Positions 34,395 to 43,436 are shown, numbered from the stretch's first letter. The stretch: DNA of 64,000 nt from Candidatus Freyrarchaeum guaymasense (GCA_030587405.1 JAUQZD010000016.1:1-64000), one strand, 5' to 3'. Translations and numbers: made by a program. Notes: generated from the sequence alone by a model not told the origin.

Positions 34395-34607
34395 TTAAGA
34401 TGTTATGGACATCCTTTTCTTCAGGGTTTTCTTGAGTCTAACGATTAACATGTAGAGTTCTCCTATGAGGTTGAGGTCTTCCTCTGTTTTCTCTCCCTTT
34501 TCGCGGAGGAGGGATTCATATACGTTTTCAAGTTCCTTAATTAACGATTGAAGATCTTCATTTGAAACCGTGCACTCGATAAGCTTGGACGTATCTAGGA
34601 TATCCAT
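34395..34607 (-). CDS. Small uncharacterised helical protein
   Basis: This 70-residue acidic/basic helical protein (MDILDTSKLIECTV then NEDLQSLIKELENVYESLLREKGEKTEEDLNLI as two helices) ends in a basic tail LKKTLKKRMS. It matches no family I can name. The ATG at 34607 has GGAGGTGG 4 nt upstream and a TATA-like AAATTAAATAT near 34665-34675, so expression is credible. A longer frame to 34637 lacks such support. The 34608-34920 gap between this gene and the divergent gelsolin gene has only promoter-like AT-rich runs. Confidence 0.6.
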   Translation of the reverse strand: MDILDTSKLIECTVSNEDLQSLIKELENVYESLLREKGEKTEEDLNLIGELYMLIVRLKKTLKKRMSITS

Positions 34608-34920
34608 GACCCCACCTCCGACTCTGAAAATCCTCATGACATCGAAAAGTACTGGCAGGAGATATTTAATTTTATCGTTTTACTTTTCTTAGAAAGAGAA
34701 AATAGCTAGACATGAGCCCTCACCTGAATGATGGCGTTACCTTCTAAAGAAGGCACGGTCTTTTCACCACTAAGGGCTCCCGACCGTAATCCGTGACGTT
34801 TCCGAGGCATTAGAGTTTAAGAGTTTAAATCCGCTTATGGCGAAACGAACTTTCTGGGACGGATAGACCATAAGGTATTTCAAGGAGTAAGGAGCCTTCA
34901 AGTTAGAAGGGGGAGTTAAC

Positions 34921-35526
34921 ATGGTGAAAATATTCATGGTTGAAGAAGGAGAGTTGACCCCTGTAGATAAGCCCGTCTTCTCTAGAGGGGACACGTACGT
35001 TGTCGATGCAGGGGACAAAATATGGATTTGGATTGGAAGCAAGTCGACGGTTGACGAGAAGTTTGCAGGGGCACTGTTATCAGATCTAATAGACAAAGAG
35101 AGGAGAGGGAGACCGGACGTTGAAACGGTGGAGGAGGGGAAGGAAACCAAGGAGTTTCTGGCTGCTGTTAAGGGAATGCGCATCGTCGACAAAGACTTGG
35201 CAAAGTCGATCCTTAAGAAAGTTGGGGTTGAAAAGCATGAACCTGTAATGTACAGGATCTCTGGGGAAGAGTATGAGGCACTCGAAGACATAAAGTTCGT
35301 TCAGGTACCTCTTTCAAAGGAGGAACTCAATTCAGAAGATGTCTTCCTCATAGACACATGGGATAAAATATACATCTGGCAAGGGAAAAAGGCGAGCATA
35401 AGGGAAAGGGTCGCAGGGGGACGGATAGCCAGAGCATTCGACGCAGAGAGAGCAGGAGTGCAAAAGGAAATATTCGTTGAAGAAGGAGAAGAACCAGAAG
35501 AGCTAAAGAAAATTCTCGATCTCTAA
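34921..35526 (+). CDS. Two-domain gelsolin-like protein
   Basis: The 201-residue protein contains two copies of the gelsolin/severin core. The first has DTYVVDAGDKIWIWIGSKST followed by the long helix EKFAGALLSDLID (about residues 24-60). The second has DVFLIDTWDKIYIWQGKKAS followed by RERVAGGRIARAFD (about 139-175). The D-x-W-x-G strand pair and long helix are the family fingerprint. In eukaryotes these domains bind and cut actin filaments with Ca2+, and two-domain forms are known from Asgard archaea. No actin gene is in the window, so actin regulation is inference. It has its own SD (GGGGGAG) and no signal peptide. Confidence 0.85.
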   Translation: MVKIFMVEEGELTPVDKPVFSRGDTYVVDAGDKIWIWIGSKSTVDEKFAGALLSDLIDKERRGRPDVETVEEGKETKEFLAAVKGMRIVDKDLAKSILKKVGVEKHEPVMYRISGEEYEALEDIKFVQVPLSKEELNSEDVFLIDTWDKIYIWQGKKASIRERVAGGRIARAFDAERAGVQKEIFVEEGEEPEELKKILDL

Positions 35527-35633
35527 ACCACGCGATAATCCTTTCTACGGCAGCATTATGCAAAAAAGAAAAACAAAATAGAGTGTAACTGGGTTAACAG
35601 TGAAGGCAAACGAGCACTTAAGCTCGGATGGAT

Positions 35634-36212
35634 TTAGAAGGGTGTCCACTTGAAGGGGGTGCTTGAAGCGTCCCAGTCTCTTCCACCACGCTTATCCCTC
35701 AATCGCTTCAGGATATCGTGTATTTCCTCTAGTGCATTACGGAGTGCCTCCTCAGCCTCTGCGATCTCTTCGAGATAGTCTTCGTGACCTTCAACGCCAA
35801 GCAAATATTGAAGGGATGACAGGAGCTCCGCAACGAGGCCACGTAGCCCCGAGGAGAATGAGGAGGGCCATAAAGGAAGCCAGCCCCACTTGAACCACCA
35901 CTTTTCACCCATAGACTTCTCGAATTCTTTCAGAACCTTACGTCCCTTGTCAGTAAGCGTGTACCTTTTAGACCCGTTCCGTATCGTTTGAACCTCACTT
36001 ATGTAGCCATTATCCTGAAGCCATGCAAGCAAGGGGTAGATTGATCCAGGACTTGGCTTCCAGAATCCTCCTGTCCTCCTCGATATCTCGTCCATGATCT
36101 CTGCTCCTGACATGGGCTTCTCTGAAAGAAGCTTAAGGACATATGTTCTCAGGTATCCTTTTGGAACCGATGCCACATGACGCATCCATCTTTTAAACTC
36201 GTGAGGGAACAT
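35634..36212 (-). CDS. PadR-family transcriptional regulator
   Basis: This regulator of about 192 residues has the PadR winged helix (YVLKLLSEKPMSGAEIMDEI, GFWKPSPGSIYPLLAWLQDNGYI, RYTLTDKGRKVL) followed by a Trp-rich linker and a C-terminal dimerisation helix (EEIAEAEEALRNALEEIHDILKRL). Two ATGs occur in tandem at 36215 and 36212; GGTGG fits the second. The gene's own promoter is covered by a perfect 38-bp palindrome, so autorepression is very likely. Inducer and other targets are unknown. Confidence 0.92.
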   Translation of the reverse strand: MFPHEFKRWMRHVASVPKGYLRTYVLKLLSEKPMSGAEIMDEISRRTGGFWKPSPGSIYPLLAWLQDNGYISEVQTIRNGSKRYTLTDKGRKVLKEFEKSMGEKWWFKWGWLPLWPSSFSSGLRGLVAELLSSLQYLLGVEGHEDYLEEIAEAEEALRNALEEIHDILKRLRDKRGGRDWDASSTPFKWTPF

Positions 36213-36223
36213 CATCCCACCAA

Positions 36224-36261
36224 TATCTAATTTGATATCAATATTGATATCAAATTAGATA
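36224..36261. promoter_or_regulatory. Perfect 38-bp palindromic operator of the PadR gene
   Basis: The half-site TATCTAATTTGATATCAAT is followed by its exact reverse complement over 38 bp, and each arm contains an inner TTGATATCAA palindrome. It begins 9 bp upstream of the padR-like start codon and ends within a TATA-like TTTATATTTATC (about 36258-36270, minus strand), so a bound dimer or tetramer would block the promoter. Confidence 0.8.
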
Positions 36262-36396
36262 AATATAAAATTTTCCAAGAAGGCAACCTCACACCACCAA
36301 TCAGGCTAGGGGAATAGAGTAGTGAGGGAGACCATTCATTTTCGAAATAGACTTTCTACCTCTTCAAAAAGGAATATGAAAATATGAAAAAAGTTA

Positions 36397-37050
36397 TTAA
36401 AGCATGTAAACTTTTCCTTTGCATCCCGGATTATTGAATTCTTCAAGTTCGTACTCGCATTCTGAGCCTGTTATTAAGGTTGTAGCACTAATCATAACTC
36501 TTAGCATAATGCATGGCTTCCCACCGATCATTTTTGTAATATGTTCCTCTTCAAACTTTAAGCAAGCGTCTTTAAAAGGGCACTTGTTGATGGAAACTGT
36601 AACTGAGCCGTCATCGCCAACTTCCTCGATGTTGAACGGTATTAGCACGTTCATTTTCGCGGTCATCTCACCGAAACTCTTCACCGCTGACAGAAGGTCC
36701 ACCCTACTTTCACCCGACCCTGCAAGCTTTTCCGTGAAACTAGCCGCCGTCCTCCTTGTGTCTGACCCTGGAGCACCCTGCAAGATGCTTTCAGCCTTAA
36801 CTAGGCCATACACTGCGGAGCAGTAGCAGAACGGGTATCGGTCAACGTTGCTGAGGAGGTAAGCTTTTAACTCATCTAATGTTTCAATGCTCGGAGGATC
36901 CTCGCCGAGTTTCTCAGCTTCAAACTTCACCGCATTTTCAATAGCTAACCTTGTGAAGACTGGTCCATAAATATTCTCCGACCTACTTATTTCCTGAATT
37001 AGATGCTCTGTAACAAGCTTGTAATCATAATTCTCTATAAGCTCCGACAT
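36397..37050 (-). CDS. Uncharacterised cysteine-containing protein, V4R-like C-terminus
   Basis: This protein of about 217 residues has no family I can name with certainty. The C-terminal third, with NKCPFKDACLKFEEEH, GGKPCIMLRVMISATTLITGSECEYELEEF, has the cysteine spacing seen in V4R/hydrocarbon-binding domains, which bind small ligands or metals. The N-terminal half is helical, with YPFCYCSA. The ATG at 37050 is preferred over a TTG at 37080, since GGTGGGG falls between them. Four TTAACTAC repeats lie 120-165 bp upstream. Confidence 0.6.
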   Translation of the reverse strand: MSELIENYDYKLVTEHLIQEISRSENIYGPVFTRLAIENAVKFEAEKLGEDPPSIETLDELKAYLLSNVDRYPFCYCSAVYGLVKAESILQGAPGSDTRRTAASFTEKLAGSGESRVDLLSAVKSFGEMTAKMNVLIPFNIEEVGDDGSVTVSINKCPFKDACLKFEEEHITKMIGGKPCIMLRVMISATTLITGSECEYELEEFNNPGCKGKVYML

Positions 37051-37172
37051 TACCTCTACCCCACCCTTTCCAGCTACCAACCATGGAAAATCATATTTGT
37101 CTTCTTATATTATTAAATCTTTCTTCTCTTTTTATTTTTTTAATTTTTTAAATTTTATTTAGTTTTTTTATC

Positions 37173-37216
37173 TTAACTACTATAATCTTAACTACTTAAC
37201 TACTTATTTTAACTAC
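37173..37216. repeat. Four copies of TTAACTAC upstream of the V4R-like gene
   Basis: TTAACTAC occurs at 37173-37180, 37188-37195, 37196-37203 and 37209-37216 in an otherwise poly-T/A-rich gene-free region (37051-37383). Starts are spaced 15, 8 and 13 bp. It could be a cluster of regulator sites or low-complexity drift. Confidence 0.45.
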
Positions 37217-37383
37217 GGAGGTTGGCTACGGGAATGAACACCTCACTGCATGGTTTTCCGCTTCTCCCAATTTACCTTCCATAAAAGGACTAAAAACAAA
37301 GGATGTTTGCCTCTATGATCCTTCTTCCAAATGTGAACGCTACCAACAACGAGTCAAAAATGGAGACTCATCTTTAGAAGGGT

Positions 37384-38004
37384 TTAGTCGATTAAAACTA
37401 GCCCTGTTAGAGTGATTATGTTACGTGTGCTCCATTTGAGGCTTAAGCCGGCATTCTCAAGGGTTTTGTGGACGTCTATTCCTACGGCCTCCATGCTCGG
37501 CCGGGCTTCGAAGGGATGTTTGCAAGGGGAATTAACGTCGCATTCCTCGCAGAGGGGGCATGCTCCTGCGGCGAAGCCTACGGCGAACCTGTACCCCATC
37601 TTAAAGGCTTCCCTCTCGACTCCGGAGACCACACGGTTGAGTAGCTTCCATGCGAACCCACCTCTCGCCCTTAAAAGCCTGTTAAACTCCTCATCTGAGA
37701 TTATATCCTCTAGTTTAACGTCGTCGCGGAGGCGTGCCTTAATGTCCTCGGTTAGGGGGATGTCGACCTGAACCAGTATTGCATACCTGTACTTTGAAAG
37801 GTACTTTTCGAACTCCTCAGCGGACGGGGTGAACGGGGGACACATCTTGTTTCTGCCATAGAAGGGGCAGGGGGGATACCTGCACTTTAACTGGACGCGT
37901 GCATCCACAGTTATCACGTCTGTGGTTACAACTTTAACTCTACTAGCTCCAAGTGAGAAGGCCAGCTTTGAAAGCTCATCCAAGTCTTTCTTTAACTTAT
38001 TCAA
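37384..38004 (-). CDS. DUF2284-type predicted metal-binding protein
   Basis: This 206-residue protein has two cysteine-rich motifs typical of the DUF2284 family: CRYPPCPFYGRNKMCPP near residue 38 and CPLCEECDVNSPCKHPFEARPSMEAVGID near 150. These probably bind an iron-sulfur cluster or zinc. Members often occur near corrinoid or methyltransferase genes in archaea; here the corrinoid pair is about 4 kb away. The biochemical function is not known to me. It stands alone on the minus strand. Confidence 0.82.
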   Translation of the reverse strand: MNKLKKDLDELSKLAFSLGASRVKVVTTDVITVDARVQLKCRYPPCPFYGRNKMCPPFTPSAEEFEKYLSKYRYAILVQVDIPLTEDIKARLRDDVKLEDIISDEEFNRLLRARGGFAWKLLNRVVSGVEREAFKMGYRFAVGFAAGACPLCEECDVNSPCKHPFEARPSMEAVGIDVHKTLENAGLSLKWSTRNIITLTGLVLID

Positions 38005-38102
38005 TGGGGATCACCCCTTGAGTAAAAGTAAAAGTGAGCAAGTAAATGAGGCTTCCTCTTTGGTAGAATTACAGGGATGGTTCAGCACGCTTAGACCAGT
38101 GG

Positions 38103-39398
38103 CTAAGCATACTTTTCTAGGTGTTCGGGGAGTAGCATGTTTTTCTCGATTATTTCCTTGTAAAGGTAGGCGCTTTCCCTAAGACGCCTCTCCATGCTTT
38201 CAAAGTTTACTTCTACTAAGCCGAACTTCATCTGGTATCCTAGAACCCATTCAAAGTTGTCTATAAGCGACCAGTAAATGTATCCTTTAACGTCGGCTCC
38301 TTGCGATATAGCGTCGTGAACAGCCTTGAGATGTCTAACTAAGTACCGGCGTCGCTGCTCGTCGTCTCTCGTCGCGATGCCGTTTTCCGTCACAATTAGA
38401 GGTTTACCGTACTGTTTAAGTGAGAGAAGCACTTTCCTTAAGCCGTCAGGGTACACTTCAAGGCCTTGATCAGACCTTTCTGCTCCCTCGGGAACGTTGG
38501 CGAATGGTAGGGGGAACTCCTCGTTTTGAGGGGTGCAAAGGGTTCTACTATAGTAGTTTACACCTATGAAGTCCCATGAGTCTTTAAGGTAGTCTTGCTC
38601 CTCTCCCGTCCCTAGTGGGGGCTGAATGGCTCCTGTATTTATGCTTTCCAGCATGCACTCATTGAAAAAATGGTTTCTCCTCCTAGCCTCCTCAACATCC
38701 TCCTTAGAGAGAGGGTTTAAGGGTTCGAAGGGTATCATTTGCTTTACGGGAGCAACCATTGGCTTAGGGTATCCGAGAGATTTACATGTTTCATGGATTG
38801 CCTGGTACGCTCTCCCATGGGCTAGCAGCATGTTTCTGGCAGCAGTCAGGCACTTATCAAGGCTTCTCTCCCCTGGCGGGAAGATCCCGAAAAGGTATCC
38901 CATCGTCGCGGCGATCATGGGTTCATTGATGGTGTTATAGATGGAAAACAGGTCGCCTAGGTTTTCCACTACGATCCTAGCGAACGACTCGAATATTTCA
39001 GGGCTTCTTGGGTTGAGCCATCCACCTTGATCCTCAAACCATAAGGGGTTTGTGAAGTGGTGTAGGGTGACCATTGGCTCTATTCCACGATCCCTAAGCG
39101 CTGACAGCACCTTACGGTAATGTTCAACCTCAACATTGTTTATAACGCCCTCCTTTGGCTCTATTCTACTCCACTCCACCGAAGTCCTAAAAACCTTTAA
39201 GCCTAGGAAGGATGCTATGTCGAAGTCTTCCTCGTACCTGTTGTAGTGGTCGCATGCACGTCCGGACGTTGAACCGTCAAGTATTCTCCCCTGTTCCTCC
39301 CACCTCCACCACTGATTTCCCGTGTTTTCTCCCTCAACTTGGTGGGCTGAAACAGCGCATCCCCAGAGGAAGCCTTCGGGGAAGGCTAGGGCCTTCAA
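38103..39398 (-). CDS. Family 1 glycoside hydrolase (beta-glycosidase)
   Basis: The 431-residue GH1 enzyme cleaves beta-linked glucosides, galactosides or related sugars with retention. The start FPEGFLWGCAVSAHQVEG is typical; the acid/base is E159 in NTINEP, the nucleophile is E338 in IVTENG, and SLIDNFEW near the end forms part of the sugar site. It is shorter than the roughly 490-residue crenarchaeal enzymes and closer in length to bacterial ones. No transporter or other sugar gene adjoins it. It has no signal peptide, so it acts in the cytoplasm. Confidence 0.95.
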   Translation of the reverse strand: MKALAFPEGFLWGCAVSAHQVEGENTGNQWWRWEEQGRILDGSTSGRACDHYNRYEEDFDIASFLGLKVFRTSVEWSRIEPKEGVINNVEVEHYRKVLSALRDRGIEPMVTLHHFTNPLWFEDQGGWLNPRSPEIFESFARIVVENLGDLFSIYNTINEPMIAATMGYLFGIFPPGERSLDKCLTAARNMLLAHGRAYQAIHETCKSLGYPKPMVAPVKQMIPFEPLNPLSKEDVEEARRRNHFFNECMLESINTGAIQPPLGTGEEQDYLKDSWDFIGVNYYSRTLCTPQNEEFPLPFANVPEGAERSDQGLEVYPDGLRKVLLSLKQYGKPLIVTENGIATRDDEQRRRYLVRHLKAVHDAISQGADVKGYIYWSLIDNFEWVLGYQMKFGLVEVNFESMERRLRESAYLYKEIIEKNMLLPEHLEKYA

Positions 39399-39465
39399 TC
39401 GTCAAACCCCTACATCCCATCAGAACTAAAATAATTTAAAGTTTTAGTTAAATCATTTCATATTA

Positions 39466-40308
39466 ATGGCTACCGTGATGGAGGGTGAGGGATTGATCAT
39501 AGACTTCCACGTTCACCCATACTTTAACCATGGCGACGGGAAAACCTTTAATTGGAGAGACTACTGGTCAATAGAGCTCACTTACCGATCTCTTAAACAC
39601 TTAAGGTTAAAGCTGGGTGTTAGACGCCTTTGCAGGTACTTCGAGTACAGGATGAAGCTGAGGGGGATAAGCCTTTGCGTGATGTCGACCTTTTACACGT
39701 ACCTTAACGGTGTGGTAAAGGCGATGGTTGAGCTTCGGCCAGACCTTTTCATCGGGTTCTGCAACGTTGACCCGCACGCAGACGATGCCCACCTTCAACT
39801 TTTGGGTCATGTCAAGCTTGATGGGTTTAAGGGGTTAAAGCTTCACCCTCTCCACCAAGGTTTCCGCCCTCAAGATGTACCTGAAATATGGAGGGTAGCG
39901 TCGAAGCTGGGGATCCCCGTTCTAGTCCATTCAGGTAAAATATGGAGGAGCGACCCGGACTATGCGGACCCTTCACATTTCTACGACGTGCTTGACACCT
40001 ATCAGGGGTTTACACTGGTCTTAGCTCATATGGGTGGAAATTACGTTGAGGATGCCGTGAGGCTTGCCAAGAAGTTTGACAACGTGTACTTGGAGACGTC
40101 GGGTGCATCTAAGAGGAGGGTTGTGTACGCCCTTGAAAGGATCGGCTGCGAGAGGATCGTTTACGGCAGCGACTCGCCTTTTATTCCCATGGGTGACCCG
40201 GTGAAGGAGATAGATAAGATCAGGGAGCTGCCCGTCAGGGAGTGGGAGAAGCAGAGGATACTTGGAGGAAACGCGGCGGAGATCTTGGGGCTGGGTGGGG
40301 ATGCCTGA
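39466..40308 (+). CDS. Amidohydrolase 2-family metal-dependent hydrolase
   Basis: The 280-residue TIM-barrel hydrolase has metal ligands in IIDFHVHP (HxH), GLKLHPL, VLVHSG, LAHMGG and the late aspartate in YGSDSPF. This family includes aminocarboxymuconate-semialdehyde decarboxylase-like decarboxylases and lactone hydrolases; the substrate here is unknown. The first ATG (39466) follows an AT-rich ATAATTTAAAG and could be leaderless; TTG at 39493 with GGTGAGG is an alternative start. The gene meets the winged-helix gene tail to tail with 2 bp between stops. Confidence 0.87.
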   Translation: MATVMEGEGLIIDFHVHPYFNHGDGKTFNWRDYWSIELTYRSLKHLRLKLGVRRLCRYFEYRMKLRGISLCVMSTFYTYLNGVVKAMVELRPDLFIGFCNVDPHADDAHLQLLGHVKLDGFKGLKLHPLHQGFRPQDVPEIWRVASKLGIPVLVHSGKIWRSDPDYADPSHFYDVLDTYQGFTLVLAHMGGNYVEDAVRLAKKFDNVYLETSGASKRRVVYALERIGCERIVYGSDSPFIPMGDPVKEIDKIRELPVREWEKQRILGGNAAEILGLGGDA

Positions 40309-40310
40309 GG

Positions 40311-40907
40311 CTAGAATCCTATTTCCAGCATTGTTAAGAGGACTTCGTGCGGTTTCAGCTCGACCTCCTCGACTTCAAGCTCCACCTTCTTCTTTAGCCT
40401 GACGTCGTGATCCCCTATTATCTCGACTATGTTTGCTTCTGCGAGTTGATGGCATAACTGCACAACCCTCCACCTTTCAAGCCCTATAGCCTTTGATATG
40501 GTGGTAAAGGAGAGGGTTTGACCACGCTGGTGGGCTTCAAGCAACATGTCATAGATCTCTGCTCTCTTCTCGTGGGACAACGCGAAGCCTAGCTTGGCGA
40601 GCTGCTCAACTGACATGTCACCGAACGTCACGACTGATCCGTCATCGACGTCGACTAACTTCAGCTTTAACATCTTGTTTAGGAGGAAGACAACCCCTAA
40701 ATGTACGGCTTTGAGGACGCTTCCAAGGTCTGGCTTGGCGAGAAACCTAAGCTGATCGTAAACGTACTTAGACGACTTACCAGTCTTCTTCCTCATCCAC
40801 TTAGGGTTAGCTACTTTTTTGTCGAAGATTTCCCTTAATATTTCTACTCTTGTCGGATGGGATAAAGCCTTAAAGTACGGGACAACGTCTTTCATGGACT
40901 TCTTCAA
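40311..40907 (-). CDS. Winged-helix DNA-binding protein (ArsR-like), partner of the SMC-like gene
   Basis: The 198-residue protein begins with an ArsR-type helix-turn-helix (YFKALSHPTRVEILREIFDKK, then KTGKSSKYVYDQLRFL). A second winged-helix-like unit follows (SHEKRAEIYDMLLEAHQRGQTLSFTTISKAIGLERWRVVQLCHQLAEANIVEI). It starts 12 nt after the stop of the zinc-hook ATPase, so the two are almost certainly co-transcribed. By analogy with kleisin-like winged-helix partners of SMC proteins it may be a structural or loading factor rather than a classical regulator; this is inference. Confidence 0.82.
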   Translation of the reverse strand: MKKSMKDVVPYFKALSHPTRVEILREIFDKKVANPKWMRKKTGKSSKYVYDQLRFLAKPDLGSVLKAVHLGVVFLLNKMLKLKLVDVDDGSVVTFGDMSVEQLAKLGFALSHEKRAEIYDMLLEAHQRGQTLSFTTISKAIGLERWRVVQLCHQLAEANIVEIIGDHDVRLKKKVELEVEEVELKPHEVLLTMLEIGF

Positions 40908-40919
40908 TTTACAACACCT

Positions 40920-43436
40920 TTAGAGGGGCTCAACGGTTAACGGTCCGGGCTTGGAGAATATGAATCCAGGCTGGAGGCAATTCATCTCCTTCAAGATCTT
41001 TGAAAGGCTCGCCGCCGTCTCCTCGTCTAACGGCACGTCCAGTATCAGGAAGCGCTTCCTCTTGCCGCCGCTCCAAGCTCCTAAGAGGCCTGAGACGAGG
41101 GATAGGAGGGTTATGAACTCCCCGTCGCTTAGGGTGTGAACCTTCTGGGAAACCTTCCTACCTAAGACCAGTCTTTCCAGAACTCCCGTGTCGACTTTGA
41201 ACCCCTTTATGCCTAAGAGCTCGCCTACCCTTGGAAGGTCCTTAGAGATCCTTCTTGAGAACTCCTTCTTAGCCTCCTCCTCAAGGTTCTTCAGGAACTT
41301 GGCGGCTAAGCCTGCCAGCTTAACAGTTTTTTCCAAGGACACCACCCTGCTCTCCCTTTTCTCAAGCTCCTTGGCGAGTGTTAAGTAGCGCTCCAGCTTC
41401 ATTTCGAGTGCTCTAACCTCTTCCGTCATTTTCTCTCTTGAAGCCTTCAGGAAGCTGATCCTTCTCTTCAGTTCTGAAGCCTCCCTTCTCAGCGACGCAT
41501 AGTTTTCCCTTGAGTATGTGTGCTTTAACTCCTCGAGCTTCCTCTCTTCCTCTTCGAGTTCACGTTTCATGCCTTCCTCTTTCCCCCTCGCCTCCACCAG
41601 CTGCTTCTCGGCTTCAGCTAGCCTCCTCCTCAAGTTCTCTCTAACCCTTATGCTTTCCTCCCGCTCCCTCTGAAGCCTCTCAATCTCCGTTTTAAGCCTG
41701 AAACGCTCCTTTTCAAGCTCTTTAACCGCTTCATCCATTCCTTCAAGCTTTCTCCTAACGGACTCCAGCCTCAACTCGTAGGTTTTAAGGTTTTCCTCCA
41801 GCTCCCTCGCGCGCTTACTTAGCCCTTCAACATCCCTTTCCTTGGACGCAATGGACTCCTTAAGTTCCATGTAGCTTCTCTGAAGCTCTATAGCCTTATC
41901 CATGTCCTTAAGCACTTCCAGCAGTTCCCTGTGCCGGACCTGGAGGCGCTTGACCTGCTTTTCCACATCCCTTATGTGCTTTTCCAGCTCACGCATCTCC
42001 TTGGAAAGGTTAACTATTTCAACATTGCATAGGGGGCAGAACCCCTTCCTTTCAAGCCAAGACTTGAAGGCCTTAAGGAAGCGTATTTCCGAGGAGAAGG
42101 ATGACAGGGACGGCTTAACGGATTTCTCCAGCTCATCGGAGAACTTCTCCCTGATGGCTACTAGTGCTGATGCGTCATCTATGCTTTCAGGCAGATCCTT
42201 AATCCGCTCCCTCATGGAAGCATAGTTTTCAAGGAGCCTCTGGAGTGAAATGCGATCCTTATCAAGGTTGAACCTCTTAACCCTTATCTGCTCCCTTAAT
42301 CTCTCCAGTTCCGGCTTGAGCTTAGCCACCGCTTCGGCAAGCTGCTTCTCTCTTTCAACGTACACTCCCCTGTCCCCTTCCGGCTTCTCCCCTGCCAGCT
42401 CGGACTCCACGACCTCAAGCCTTTTAGAAAGCGATTCCACCTCGGCTTCGGTTCTCCTTATTTTCTCCTCAGACCTATTGAGGTCATCCCTCAGCAGGCT
42501 TACCTCTTTCTCAAGCTGGCCCACACGCCTCGCAGCATCCTCGTAAGCCTTCCTCATGAGCTCTATCTGCTCCTCCTTCACCTTAATGTTACTAGCCAAG
42601 TTCTCCAAGCTACTCTTCTTGACGTTTAACTCGTTAAGTCTAGCTGTTAGGGACTCGAGCTCCCTGTCCACCGCCTCTATCTCCCCTTTGAGCTCGTCCA
42701 CCTCTCGGCTCCACTTAGATATAAGCTCTGAGAATGCTACTTTAAGCCGTCTAGCGTAGTCGGATAGGCTTCTGGATCTACTAGGCGCCTTGAACCCTTC
42801 CTCTATCAAGTACTCCTCAAAGCTTGAAAGCTCGTTTTCCAGCTCCTCAAACCTCATCCCGGCACCTGATGCGAGGGACTCAAGGTCGCTTTGCAAGCTT
42901 TCAACTATGTCAAGGCATGTTAGAGACCTGATCTTCTCCCTTAGCTGCTGATAGCTTTTCTCTAGGTCGCTTCTCAAAATGAAAACGTCTTTAAGTCCTT
43001 CCAGCACAGGCTCACCAGTTAATTTCTCTAGGAACCTCTGAACCCCGCCATCCTCCGAAATTATCCTTCCTGTGCTAGGGTCTAAGACGCGGCTCTTAAC
43101 GGATATGGAGCCGTCAGGTAAGCGCTCAACCTCCCTGACGACCCTGATAAGCCTCGCTTCCTTGCTTAAGGGGTCTTCAAGTTCAACCTCTACTACGCCC
43201 TTCGCCTCCACGAGGTAGTCCTTTACGATTTCGGGGTCCCCAATCAAGCCGAAGAGGATAAGGCGTGCCGTAGATGTTTTACCAGCACCCATACGTCCAG
43301 AGATCTTGAATGGTCCCTTAGGAAGCATGTACCACTCTGACTTGGAGGGGAAGCCGCCGAATCCGCTTACACGGAAACCGTGAAGGAAAACTCCATCTAC
43401 TCCTCTCTCGACCGTCATATTACTGTCTGATAGCAA
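40920..43436 (-). CDS. Rad50/coalescin-like SMC-family ATPase with zinc hook
   Basis: The protein of about 838 residues has an N-terminal ATPase half with Walker A GRMGAGKTST (about 47-56) and long coiled coils. A Rad50-type zinc hook CPLC lies near the middle (about 467-470), and the C-terminal half has an ABC-like signature LSDGEF and a Walker B-like FLILDVPLDEE. The glutamate normally following the Walker B aspartate is valine, so ATP hydrolysis may be weak or use a shifted acidic residue. No Mre11 or HerA gene adjoins it; a winged-helix protein does. This suggests a chromosome-organising protein like coalescin. Starts at 43445 (GTG), 43436 (TTG, after GAGGTG) and 43418 (ATG) are all possible. 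Confidence 0.85.
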   Translation of the reverse strand: MLSDSNMTVERGVDGVFLHGFRVSGFGGFPSKSEWYMLPKGPFKISGRMGAGKTSTARLILFGLIGDPEIVKDYLVEAKGVVEVELEDPLSKEARLIRVVREVERLPDGSISVKSRVLDPSTGRIISEDGGVQRFLEKLTGEPVLEGLKDVFILRSDLEKSYQQLREKIRSLTCLDIVESLQSDLESLASGAGMRFEELENELSSFEEYLIEEGFKAPSRSRSLSDYARRLKVAFSELISKWSREVDELKGEIEAVDRELESLTARLNELNVKKSSLENLASNIKVKEEQIELMRKAYEDAARRVGQLEKEVSLLRDDLNRSEEKIRRTEAEVESLSKRLEVVESELAGEKPEGDRGVYVEREKQLAEAVAKLKPELERLREQIRVKRFNLDKDRISLQRLLENYASMRERIKDLPESIDDASALVAIREKFSDELEKSVKPSLSSFSSEIRFLKAFKSWLERKGFCPLCNVEIVNLSKEMRELEKHIRDVEKQVKRLQVRHRELLEVLKDMDKAIELQRSYMELKESIASKERDVEGLSKRARELEENLKTYELRLESVRRKLEGMDEAVKELEKERFRLKTEIERLQREREESIRVRENLRRRLAEAEKQLVEARGKEEGMKRELEEEERKLEELKHTYSRENYASLRREASELKRRISFLKASREKMTEEVRALEMKLERYLTLAKELEKRESRVVSLEKTVKLAGLAAKFLKNLEEEAKKEFSRRISKDLPRVGELLGIKGFKVDTGVLERLVLGRKVSQKVHTLSDGEFITLLSLVSGLLGAWSGGKRKRFLILDVPLDEETAASLSKILKEMNCLQPGFIFSKPGPLTVEPL

